Shown: positions 1 to 5,995 of the stretch, one piece after another | Layout of the letters: each line of letters starts with the position of its first letter | How positions within the stretch are numbered: the first letter of the stretch is position 1 | Assembly: GCA_038206385.1 (NCBI GenBank) | Contig: JBBRAW010000149.1 | Location: 1-6,227, forward strand | Reading direction: 5' to 3' | DNA: 6,227 bases | DNA from: JANXSD01 sp038206385 | Lineage (GTDB): Bacteria > Bacteroidota > Bacteroidia > AKYH767-A > OLB10 | Program-made: the position numbers and the translations under genes | The notes under the pieces: generated by a model | The model's input: the letters and a program-made list of their open reading frames with translations, nothing else | Databases searched by the model: none | What the model was told of the DNA's origin: nothing

Positions 1-630
1 GCATTGATGGATTGTTATTCTCGTAATTCAATTCCTCCATTAATTATTGTTGGTGTTCATGCACATAATCGTATGCAGGAGTATGGTGTTGCTGGTGTAC
101 CTGATTATAAAAAGCGTGGTGCTAAAGCAGATAAATACAGCCGTTTTTTTGTGAATGAATTGATGCCTCTCATAAAAAAGAATTTCCGTGTTATTGATAG
201 TCCTGAAGCAAATGCTATTGCAGGATTTTCATTGGGAGGACTTTCAGCATTCGACATTGCATGGAACTATCCTTCCTTGCTGGGATCTGCTGGTGTTTTT
301 TCTGGATCTTTTTGGTGGAGGAGTAAAGGCTTCGGAAAAGATTACGATGATAGTGATCGCATCATGCATCGTTTAGTTCGTGGTACAGATTCAAAAAGTA
401 ATCAACGTTTTTGGTTTGAGTGTGGTACTGATGATGAACTTGCTGATCGCAATCATAACGGTGTTATTGATTCTATCGATGATACATTAGATTTAATTCA
501 TGACCTTGAAGAAATTGGTTACAGTCAAGATCGAGATTTAAAATATGTAGAAGTAAAAGGTGGTCAGCATAACGAAGCTACATGGGCCGCAGTGATGCCA
601 GCGTTCTTGGAGTGGACGTTTGGGAAATGA
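1..630 (+). CDS. Esterase of the enterochelin-esterase-like alpha/beta-hydrolase family, 5'-truncated
   Basis: This is the C-terminal part of a putative serine esterase (Esterase D / Fes-like family, COG2382/COG2819 type). The frame is open to base 1 (Ala-Leu-Met-Asp...), so the true start lies outside the window and the early TTG/ATG codons need not be starts. Seen directly, numbering from the TTG at base 4: the nucleophile elbow GFSLGG with Ser76 (codon 229-231), a candidate catalytic acid in GTDDE (Asp143/144), and a candidate catalytic His189 in GGQHNEATW near the C-terminus. The order Ser-Asp-His and the closing segment ending in FLEWTFGK are typical of the family. Between acid and histidine lies an EF-hand-like loop (Asp148 to Asp159), a possible calcium site. 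The substrate cannot be told from sequence; sugar esters, siderophore esters or acyl-thioesters are all possible. Any signal peptide would be off-window. The gene converges on the T9SS cargo gene 136 bp away. Family call is firm, substrate unknown. Confidence 0.88.
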   Translation, partial: ALMDCYSRNSIPPLIIVGVHAHNRMQEYGVAGVPDYKKRGAKADKYSRFFVNELMPLIKKNFRVIDSPEANAIAGFSLGGLSAFDIAWNYPSLLGSAGVFSGSFWWRSKGFGKDYDDSDRIMHRLVRGTDSKSNQRFWFECGTDDELADRNHNGVIDSIDDTLDLIHDLEEIGYSQDRDLKYVEVKGGQHNEATWAAVMPAFLEWTFGK

Positions 631-651
631 ATTCAGAATTCAGAATGTAGA
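631..651 (+). repeat. Post-stop heptamer repeat (ATTCAGA x2 + ATGTAGA)
   Basis: Directly after the TGA stop of the esterase gene come two exact copies of ATTCAGA (631-637, 638-644) and a third diverged unit, ATGTAGA (645-651). The same seven-base period with an ATT head occurs after other stop codons in this window (2361-2388, 5226-5246). The function is unknown. Confidence 0.6.
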
Positions 652-744
652 ACAGTTAGCTATCTGATTCAAAATTAGTATGCTTTTTTCAAGCTGGAAT
701 ATTTCCTAAAATAATTTTATATTGTAGATGCTATAATTAGAATT

Positions 745-761
745 ATTTTTTGCTAAAAAAT
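745..761. terminator. Weak A/T-only hairpin between convergent genes
   Basis: ATTTTTT (745-751) and AAAAAAT (755-761) form a perfect 7-bp stem around the loop GCT. It lies between the ends of the esterase gene (+) and the T9SS cargo gene (-), where a bidirectional terminator would be expected. The A and T runs can serve as a U-tract on either strand. The stem has no G-C pair, so it is weak and may be only chance in A+T-rich DNA. Confidence 0.25.
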
Positions 762-766
762 CTTAT

Positions 767-2248
767 TTATTTTATAACCATAATTTTTTGTTGAAAAATT
801 AGTTCATCTGAAATAATTTTGCAGATATAAGTTCCAGCTTTCAGGAAATCAATTTTCATCTCTTTTTTTAATTGATTAGATTCGATTTGCTCTGTGTAAA
901 GTAATTCTCCAAGTATCGAAATAATTTCTATCCTAGTGGTATGCGATCGGAAATTTTCTGGCAAATTAATTGAAAATATACCAGAATTAGGGTTTGGAAA
1001 TAATTTTATTTTTTCATCTGTGTTACCTAAATTATTTAAACCTAAAATCAAACCCACTGGAGTTCCCCAATATGTATTTCCTTTATGATACCATATTAAC
1101 TTTTGCTCACAAAATGAACCCATCATAAGGGTATAATCTGAAGAGCTCTCCACTAAACCAAGTCCTGCAACATATTCTCGTGTCTTAGGAACTGGTTCAA
1201 AACCATTATAAATATAACAAGTATCTGTCTGCGTCCTTGGAAATAAATATCCATCAATATTTATATAGATTGGTTTATAATTAAAGTTACTATCGATACT
1301 TATTTCATAATTATTTAACAGAGAAGAATCCGGAAGAGAATAATTATTTTCCTCTGGAAGGACATTATAAAATGGCTTTAAACAATCCGAATAAATTATA
1401 TTAAATGTATCAACAATAGGATTTGAATTGCTGTAATGTTTAATCATATAACTTACAGTATCTAGATTTAAACTAAAAGTTTTTGCTATAATTTTATTGT
1501 AATTATAATTAGGTCCGCAAAAATCATAATACTCAAATTCATCATTAACATCAAAATTGTATATATCACCAATAGTTGGCATAGGAACCAAATTACGGCG
1601 GTAAATAAATTGTTGGTTTTGAGGAAACTCTCTAAATATAACTGTGCTTAAAAGTCCATTTGATTTACTTAAATAAATAATGCTTCCATTTATGTAACCT
1701 GTAGTATTCAAAACTCCTGAACTGTCGAACAAATTCAAACTAATACACTTCACAGAATCCAAGATATTTGCCTTTTGCATCCATACAATACTATCAACAG
1801 AAGCCTTTATATAAGTTCCATTTGCATAATTAAAAAAATGCCAGCTGTTATTTAAAATAGCATTCGTTTTAATTCTGATGGTGTCATTATTTTCATTAAA
1901 AAACAAATCATTTCCGTTATTAAGTTCATGCATTCTTGTTCCCATCCATGAAGCTCCATTTAAATCTATACAATTCCCAACATTTACTGGAGAAGGATAA
2001 CGCCACGTAAAAAAATTAAACCTGGATACACCGTTTTGAATTGTTGAAGATGAATCAAAATACATCACTTTTATGGGAGAATTGTTTTCTGTAGGAAAAG
2101 CAAAAGGCGGATTTAAGACAAAATTAAACGTTGAATCATGTTCAAAAAATTGCTTTTGATTTAGAATCACGGTTCGGTAATTCTGTGCATTAATTCCCGC
2201 AGAAAATAGCACTGCAATAAAAAGTATTGAAGTTTTAATCGATTTCAT
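767..2248 (-). CDS. Secreted protein with C-terminal type IX secretion (type A) sorting domain
   Basis: A 493-residue exported protein. The N-terminus is a clear Sec signal peptide: Lys2/Lys5, a hydrophobic core of about residues 7-17, and a likely cleavage SAGINA|Q after residue 21. The last ~79 residues (415-493) match a T9SS type A sorting domain: it opens with KLFPNPNSGIFSI, continues with EIISILGELLYTEQI and LKAGTYICKI, and ends in KIMVIK. By family knowledge this domain directs passage across the outer membrane, after which it is removed, with surface attachment or release. The body (about 22-400) is rich in Asn, Ser, Tyr and Asp and looks beta-rich. I recognise no catalytic domain in it. 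A segment YVAGLGLVE (359-367) followed by KLIWYHKGNTYWGTP (383-397) resembles a common module of Bacteroidota secreted proteins of unknown role. The ATG start fits the signal peptide, and there is no Shine-Dalgarno sequence. It lies 135 bp downstream of the DinB-like gene on the same strand and is probably transcribed separately, though I found no good promoter. Confidence 0.88.
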   Translation of the reverse strand: MKSIKTSILFIAVLFSAGINAQNYRTVILNQKQFFEHDSTFNFVLNPPFAFPTENNSPIKVMYFDSSSTIQNGVSRFNFFTWRYPSPVNVGNCIDLNGASWMGTRMHELNNGNDLFFNENNDTIRIKTNAILNNSWHFFNYANGTYIKASVDSIVWMQKANILDSVKCISLNLFDSSGVLNTTGYINGSIIYLSKSNGLLSTVIFREFPQNQQFIYRRNLVPMPTIGDIYNFDVNDEFEYYDFCGPNYNYNKIIAKTFSLNLDTVSYMIKHYSNSNPIVDTFNIIYSDCLKPFYNVLPEENNYSLPDSSLLNNYEISIDSNFNYKPIYINIDGYLFPRTQTDTCYIYNGFEPVPKTREYVAGLGLVESSSDYTLMMGSFCEQKLIWYHKGNTYWGTPVGLILGLNNLGNTDEKIKLFPNPNSGIFSINLPENFRSHTTRIEIISILGELLYTEQIESNQLKKEMKIDFLKAGTYICKIISDELIFQQKIMVIK

Positions 2249-2360
2249 ATTACAGTCGATAAATAGTTAAGTAACAGATTTAACCTTTTTGCTTTTAATT
2301 CATCCTAAAGAACTTTGATTCCAGATTACTATTTTAATTCTACTATTAAATTATAAAGAT

Positions 2361-2388
2361 TTTTAATCTTTAATTCTTAATCTTTAAT
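2361..2388 (-). repeat. Four tandem heptamers overlapping the stop codon of the DinB-like gene
   Basis: Read on the minus strand, 2388 to 2361 is ATTAAAG, ATTAAGA, ATTAAAG, ATTAAAA: four seven-base units with no spacer. It can also be read as a 14-bp tandem repeat with one mismatch (2362-2375 versus 2376-2389). The first unit contains the TAA stop of the DinB-like gene (2384-2386). The following bases ATCTTTA (2354-2360) can pair back with a repeat unit (AAAGAT 2355-2360 with ATCTTT 2366-2371, 5-base loop), giving a weak hairpin that might help end transcription. Confidence 0.65.
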
Positions 2389-2830
2389 TTTCAATAAGTC
2401 TTCGATGATAATTAATTTGCCCTAAGTGGTAACTTAAGTGGGCGAGTAAATGCAAAAGCATATAATCTGTTTTTACAATTTCATCATGTTTTTTAATTGG
2501 ATAATCGAGTTCGTAATCCGCATTAGGAATTGCAGTGAGTGTTGATGTAACTACTAAAATTACAGCATCTATATCTTTTAATAAATCAGCGCGTGGAATA
2601 TTTTTCAAAGAAAATTCAGCATCGCGATCACGAACATATCCATTCTTTCCAAGTATAGTTCCGATAAAATAATGAAGATTTCCTGATAAGTGTAAACATA
2701 AATTTCCTGCCGAATTACTTATGCCATCTTTAACTTGCCAAATAGTTTTTTCATCAGCATAGAGATTGATTTCTTCTTTTAACTTACGAAGATCTCTTAC
2801 AAAAATTTCGATCAATGCGTCTTTTACCAT
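2384..2830 (-). CDS. DinB-like (DUF1572-type) four-helix-bundle protein
   Basis: A 148-residue, mostly helical cytoplasmic protein with no signal peptide or membrane segment. It has the layout of the DinB/YfiT-like metalloenzyme superfamily, closest by eye to the DUF1572 branch. A histidine in the second helix (His47, in LCLHLSGNLHYFIG, with His53) is followed by a pair spaced i/i+4 in the last helix (His131 and His135, in HLLAHLSYHLGQINYHRR), with His127 and His142 nearby. In the superfamily such a His triad binds a divalent metal. Known members are thiol-dependent transferases such as bacillithiol or mycothiol transferases, but many have no assigned reaction. The substrate here is unknown and the original 'DNA-damage-inducible' name should not be read as a function. 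The ATG lies 31 bp after the prfC stop on the same strand, so the two genes are probably co-transcribed. There is no Shine-Dalgarno sequence. The 3' end runs into a tandem heptamer repeat. Fold call fairly firm, function open. Confidence 0.82.
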   Translation of the reverse strand: MVKDALIEIFVRDLRKLKEEINLYADEKTIWQVKDGISNSAGNLCLHLSGNLHYFIGTILGKNGYVRDRDAEFSLKNIPRADLLKDIDAVILVVTSTLTAIPNADYELDYPIKKHDEIVKTDYMLLHLLAHLSYHLGQINYHRRLIEN

Positions 2831-2861
2831 GATACTATTTATTTAAAATGAAATTAAAGAT

Positions 2862-4463
2862 TTAAACATTTACTTCAAGTGATTTGCGTTTGAATTCAGA
2901 AGTAAAATGAAATTCTACATCAGGATGATTTTTTATCATCTGATCCAGCATCCATTGAGAATCGGCTAAATAAACAACGTTACCATCTTTGTCGATTGCA
3001 ACTTGATGTCCGCGGAAACGGATAAACTCATCAAGCTTTTCTTTGTCTTTAGAAGTAACCCAGCAAGCTTTAAAAACATTCATTGGAACGAATTTACTGG
3101 AAGCACCATATTCATTTTGCAATCGGTATTGAATTACTTCAAATTGAAGTTCTCCAACGGTACCAATAATTTTTCTGTTTCCATTTGCTTGAAGAAATAA
3201 TTGAGCAACGCCTTCATCCGTAAGTTGCATAATACCTTTATCAAGTTGTTTTGTTTTCATTGGGTCGGTATTTACCAACTCTTTGAAAATCTCAGGAGAA
3301 AAACTTGGAATACCTTGGAAGGATAAAATTTCTCCTTCTGTAAGTGTATCTCCAATTTTAAAATTCCCAGAATCATACAATCCAATTACATCACCAGGAA
3401 AAGCTTCTTCAATCACCGATTTATTTTGCGCCATAAATGTTGCAGGATTCGTAAATCGAATGTCTTTATCTAAACGTACATGATGATAAAATTTGTTACG
3501 TTCAAAATGTCCAGAACAAACTCTTAAAAATGCAATACGATCTCTATGTCGAGGATCTAAGTTTGCATGTATCTTAAATACAAATCCTGTAAATGCTTTT
3601 TCATCTGGTTCCACTTCACGTTTATCCGTTGGTCGACCTTGTGGATCAGGAGCAATCTGAATAAAAGTATCAAGCAATTCTTGAACACCAAAATTATTAA
3701 TTGCAGAACCAAAAAATACTGGAGCAACTTTCCCTTCTAAATATGCTTTACGATCGAAATCATCATATACGCCTTCAATTAATTCTACATCTTCACGCAA
3801 CTGACCAGCATATTGTCCAGCTAAACGATCAATTTCTGGATCTTTTAAATCAGTAATGCTAATGCCTTCTGGCTTTTTTGCTGTGCCCGGAGTGAAAGCA
3901 TGCAAGCTCTTATCAAATAAATTATAAACGCCTTTAAAAGTGGAACCAATACTTATTGGCCAACTCAACGGACGAACTTTAATCTTTAATTTCTCTTCTA
4001 ATTCATCGAGTAAATCGAATGGATATTGCCCTTCACGATCCATCTTGTTTACAAAAATAATTACCGGTGTATCACGCATCCTGCAAACTTCCATCAGCTT
4101 ATACGTTTGCTCTTCAACACCTTTCTGACAATCAATCACCAAGATTACACTATCAACAGCCGTCAAGGTGCGATAGGTATCTTCCGCAAAATCCTTGTGA
4201 CCGGGAGTGTCGAGGAGTGTTACCATCTTATCGAGATAATCAAAGTTCATTACGGATGTTGCCACAGATATACCTCTCTGACGCTCAATTTCCATAAAGT
4301 CGCTGGTTGCACTCTTCTTAATTTTATTCGATTTCACAGCTCCCGCAGTCTGGATGGCGCCACCAAAGAGGAGAAACTTCTCCGTAAGGGTAGTTTTCCC
4401 AGCATCGGGGTGACTAATAATTGCGAAAGTTCGTCGTCGCTGTATCTCCTGCTCTATATTCAT
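2862..4463 (-). CDS. prfC: Peptide chain release factor 3 (RF3)
   Basis: RF3 is a cytoplasmic translational GTPase that speeds removal of RF1/RF2 from the ribosome after peptide release. The 533 residues are close to the ~529 of E. coli RF3, and the sequence is alignable end to end. The G domain shows the P-loop SHPDAGKTT (17-25), the RF3-typical LLFGGAIQTAGAVK (31-44), the switch region ERQRGISV (60-67), DTPGH (85-89) and NKMD (139-142). The central part has the characteristic PVFFGSAINNFGVQELL, followed by FTGFVFKIHANLDPRHRDR (domain II, about residues 290-310 onward) and FPGDVIGLYDSGNFKIGDT. The RF3-specific C-terminal domain carries GELQFEVIQYRLQNEYG. These features separate it from EF-G, which has more domains and greater length. 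The ATG at 4463 sits only about 20 bases downstream of a clear -7 promoter element, which supports this start; there is no Shine-Dalgarno sequence. It is divergent from the OmpH-like gene and followed by the DinB-like gene. The frame is intact with all GTPase motifs present. Confidence 0.98.
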   Translation of the reverse strand: MNIEQEIQRRRTFAIISHPDAGKTTLTEKFLLFGGAIQTAGAVKSNKIKKSATSDFMEIERQRGISVATSVMNFDYLDKMVTLLDTPGHKDFAEDTYRTLTAVDSVILVIDCQKGVEEQTYKLMEVCRMRDTPVIIFVNKMDREGQYPFDLLDELEEKLKIKVRPLSWPISIGSTFKGVYNLFDKSLHAFTPGTAKKPEGISITDLKDPEIDRLAGQYAGQLREDVELIEGVYDDFDRKAYLEGKVAPVFFGSAINNFGVQELLDTFIQIAPDPQGRPTDKREVEPDEKAFTGFVFKIHANLDPRHRDRIAFLRVCSGHFERNKFYHHVRLDKDIRFTNPATFMAQNKSVIEEAFPGDVIGLYDSGNFKIGDTLTEGEILSFQGIPSFSPEIFKELVNTDPMKTKQLDKGIMQLTDEGVAQLFLQANGNRKIIGTVGELQFEVIQYRLQNEYGASSKFVPMNVFKACWVTSKDKEKLDEFIRFRGHQVAIDKDGNVVYLADSQWMLDQMIKNHPDVEFHFTSEFKRKSLEVNV

Positions 4464-4483
4464 TCAATGATAATTTAAGGGTG

Positions 4484-4516
4484 CAAAGGTACGATTTATG
4501 ACCGTTTAATACCACA
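4484..4516 (-). promoter_or_regulatory. Bacteroidota-type promoter for prfC
   Basis: On the minus strand TACCTTTG (4491 to 4484) is an exact match to the Bacteroidota -7 consensus TAnnTTTG. A one-mismatch -33 element, TGTG for TTTG (4516-4513), lies 21 bases upstream. Transcription would begin near 4477, leaving a leader of about 10-15 bases before the prfC ATG. The -7 match is strong and the -33 match is weak. Confidence 0.7.
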
Positions 4517-4537
4517 TAATCCTGATTGCTATCTTTG
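4505..4537 (+). promoter_or_regulatory. Bacteroidota-type promoter for the OmpH-like gene
   Basis: TATCTTTG (4530-4537) exactly matches the -7 consensus TAnnTTTG. A -33-like TTTA (4505-4508) precedes it by 21 bases. The start of transcription would fall in or beside the A-run at 4540-4548, giving a leader of only about 10-17 bases before the GTG codon at 4557. Its upstream half overlaps the upstream half of the divergent prfC promoter. Confidence 0.7.
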
Positions 4538-4556
4538 CCAAAAAAAAACACAAGAC

Positions 4557-5123
4557 GTGAAAAATTTATCACTAATCCTTAATGCTGTTTTGATAGCAGC
4601 TGTTGCATTTTTATATGTTAAAGTTTATTCGAAAAAGGAGGAAATTGCGCCAATACCAATTTCGGCAAAAGCGGCAGCATCGCATATTGTTTTTTTAAAT
4701 TCTGATTCGTTGATGGATAATTACGATCTCTTTAAAACGATGAAGGATAAGATGGAAAAAAAGCGTGATAGTTTAGATGCAATTTTTACTAGTCGTGGAA
4801 AAGCATTGGAGCGTGAGATAAAGGAATACCAAGAAACGGGTGCAAATTTATCAGAGGCAGATCGTCAAATGCGTGAAGAAGTTTTATCAAAAAAACAGCA
4901 AGAATATGTTAGTGCTCGTGATGGAATCATGGAAAAATTAAAAGCAGAAGAAGATGCAATGACAGATTCTATTCACAACGATTTAGTTTCTTATCTAAAA
5001 GTTTTTAATAAAGATAAAGGCTACGATTTTATTTTAGGATATCAACGTGGCGGCGGAATTTTATTAGCAAGCGATTCATTAGATGTAACAAAACAAATTG
5101 TGCAAGGATTGAATAAAAAATAA
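4557..5123 (+). CDS. OmpH/Skp-like periplasmic chaperone family protein
   Basis: A 188-residue protein of the OmpH (Skp) family. Skp is a periplasmic chaperone that holds unfolded outer-membrane proteins on their way to the BAM complex; that role is inferred for this paralogue. Seen directly: an N-terminal hydrophobic segment (about 5-22) followed by KVYSKKEE, so it may be a signal anchor rather than a cleaved signal peptide, as no lipobox is visible. Next comes a short Ala/Pro-rich linker (30-42), then IVFLNSDSLMDNYDLFK (44-60), the usual first strand and helix start of the family. A long charged coiled coil (about 60-148) follows, and then the closing GYDFILGYQRGGGILLASD with SLDVTKQIVQGLNKK, matching the C-terminal Skp body. 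The start is GTG; no in-frame ATG exists upstream, and this start gives the full hydrophobic segment right after Met-Lys-Asn. It has no Shine-Dalgarno sequence, only an A-rich leader. It is divergent from prfC and convergent with the kinase gene. Confidence 0.9.
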   Translation: MKNLSLILNAVLIAAVAFLYVKVYSKKEEIAPIPISAKAAASHIVFLNSDSLMDNYDLFKTMKDKMEKKRDSLDAIFTSRGKALEREIKEYQETGANLSEADRQMREEVLSKKQQEYVSARDGIMEKLKAEEDAMTDSIHNDLVSYLKVFNKDKGYDFILGYQRGGGILLASDSLDVTKQIVQGLNKK

Positions 5124-5137
5124 ATTACTAATCTCGT
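5124..5137 (+). repeat. Possible degenerate post-stop heptamer pair
   Basis: Directly after the TAA of the OmpH-like gene lie ATTACTA (5124-5130) and a diverged ATCTCGT (5131-5137). Only the first unit fits ATTNNNA. It is listed because its position equals that of the clearer arrays after other genes; alone it could be chance. Confidence 0.25.
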
Positions 5138-5199
5138 TAAGCGACAGGAAAAGAGATGCTAGTATCCTAATGGCAATTTAAATCCTTATTGCTTTCAAG

Positions 5200-5229
5200 A
5201 ATGAAATGGAGTTTTATTTCCATTTCATT
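5200..5229. terminator. Bidirectional terminator hairpin between convergent genes
   Basis: AATGAAATGGA (5200-5210) and TCCATTTCATT (5219-5229) form a perfect 11-bp stem around an 8-base loop, GTTTTATT. It lies between the stops of the OmpH-like gene (+) and the deoxynucleoside kinase gene (-), so it can serve both. On the plus strand it is followed by a T-rich but interrupted stretch (TAATTTTTAATT, 5236-5247). No clean U-run follows on the minus strand. It is the strongest inverted repeat I found in the window. Confidence 0.65.
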
Positions 5230-5246
5230 AATTCGTAATTTTTAAT
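5226..5246 (-). repeat. Post-stop heptamer repeat after the kinase gene
   Basis: On the minus strand, four bases after the TAA of the kinase gene, come ATTAAAA (5246-5240), ATTACGA (5239-5233) and ATTAATG (5232-5226). These have the same seven-base period and ATT head as the arrays at 631-651 and 2361-2388. The last unit runs into the terminator stem at 5200-5229. Confidence 0.5.
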
Positions 5247-5250
5247 TCAC

Positions 5251-5865
5251 TTAAAAAAGTCCGTGTAACTCAGCATTAATTTTATTCAATACCATCCCGA
5301 GGTGTTCAGGGTTTTCTGCGAAGTTGATATCATCAATATCGATTACTAATACTTTTCCTAATTCATATTGTGAGATCCATGCTTCGTAACGTTCGTTCAA
5401 ACGTTTTAAATAATCTAGTCGAATAGAATTTTCATAAGCTCTTCCTCTTTTCTGAATTTGATTTACTAAAGCAGGAACAGAACCACGTAGATAGATCATC
5501 AAATCGGGTGGCTGAACGAACGTGCTCATCAAGTTAAATAACTCCATGTAATTATTAAAATCACGTGTAGTCATTAATCCCATCGCGTGTAAGTTGGGCG
5601 CAAAGATGTAAGCATCTTCGTAAATCGTTCTATCTTGAATAATCGTTTTGGTACTCTTTCGAATTTTCACAATCTGATTGAAGCGGCTATTCAAAAAGTA
5701 AATCTGCAAATTAAACGACCAACGTTGCATGTCTTCATAAAAGTCGTTTAGGTAAGGATTATCATCAACATCTTCGTAATGTGCTTCCCATTTCATGTTC
5801 TTCGCTAGGAGGCTGGTGAGTGTCGTTTTTCCTGATCCGATATTTCCAGCAATCGCGATATGCAT
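5251..5865 (-). CDS. Deoxynucleoside kinase (dGuo/dAdo kinase type)
   Basis: This cytoplasmic enzyme transfers the gamma-phosphate of a nucleoside triphosphate to the 5'-OH of a deoxynucleoside, the first salvage step toward dNTPs. From the ATG at 5865 it has 204 residues, the usual family size. Visible motifs: P-loop GNIGSGKT (7-14); YEDVDDNPYL (30-39), with the family Glu near the substrate 5'-OH; QIYFLNSRF (54-62); DRTIYED (78-84), the family DRS/DRT motif with the catalytic Arg/Glu region; YLRGS (125-129); and the Arg-rich lid KRGRAYE (139-145) leading into YLKRLNERYEAW. The motifs fit the dCK/dGK-like family better than thymidine kinase type II; which base is preferred cannot be read from sequence. 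Start choice: the frame extends upstream to a GTG at 5889 (8 extra residues, MAIQPNKN). I prefer the ATG because family members typically begin Met-His-Ile-Ala-Ile-Ala-Gly-Asn. It has its own upstream promoter and converges on the OmpH-like gene. Confidence 0.93.
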   Translation of the reverse strand: MHIAIAGNIGSGKTTLTSLLAKNMKWEAHYEDVDDNPYLNDFYEDMQRWSFNLQIYFLNSRFNQIVKIRKSTKTIIQDRTIYEDAYIFAPNLHAMGLMTTRDFNNYMELFNLMSTFVQPPDLMIYLRGSVPALVNQIQKRGRAYENSIRLDYLKRLNERYEAWISQYELGKVLVIDIDDINFAENPEHLGMVLNKINAELHGLF

Positions 5866-5943
5866 ATTCTTATTAGGTTGTATGGCCACTTGTGAGGTTG
5901 TTTAAAGAGGGAAAGTCAATGATTTGAAAACCCGTTATGCGCC

Positions 5944-5975
5944 CAAAAATAGCTGCATTGTGATACCAAGCCAAA
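5944..5975 (-). promoter_or_regulatory. Bacteroidota-type promoter for the deoxynucleoside kinase gene
   Basis: On the minus strand TTTG (5975-5972) is followed after 20 bases by TATTTTTG (5951-5944). Both elements match the Bacteroidota consensus TTTG-N19-21-TAnnTTTG exactly. Transcription would start near 5937, leaving a leader of about 70 bases to the ATG at 5865, or about 48 to the GTG at 5889. The site is in the gap between the kinase gene and the upstream partial gene, so the kinase is probably its own unit. Confidence 0.75.
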
Positions 5976-5995
5976 AACTGTTGAAAAATAATTTT

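Noticed and set aside
188..376. Plus-strand 62-codon frame inside the esterase gene
   Set aside because: It overlaps the catalytic-serine region of a clear esterase in another frame, and its translation is a low-information frame-shifted shadow.
2275..2282. Minus-strand TAAATCTG as a -7 box for the T9SS cargo gene
   Set aside because: It has one mismatch in the TTTG part and no acceptable -33 element 19-21 bases upstream; in such A+T-rich DNA this is not enough.
2361..2388. The heptamer array as a CRISPR array or mobile-element end
   Set aside because: The units are seven bases with no spacers, there are no cas genes or transposase in the window, and no target-site duplication is visible.
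4026..4478. Plus-strand open frame of 150 codons opposite the start of prfC
   Set aside because: It is antisense to the strongly conserved GTPase domain, its translation resembles no family I know, and prfC explains the conservation. The same applies to the shorter antisense frames at 3003-3200, 3283-3483, 3940-4128 and 4067-4297.
5173..5192. Small inverted repeat GCAAT...ATTGC after the OmpH-like gene
   Set aside because: The stem has only five pairs with a ten-base loop and lies next to the much better 11-bp hairpin at 5200-5229.
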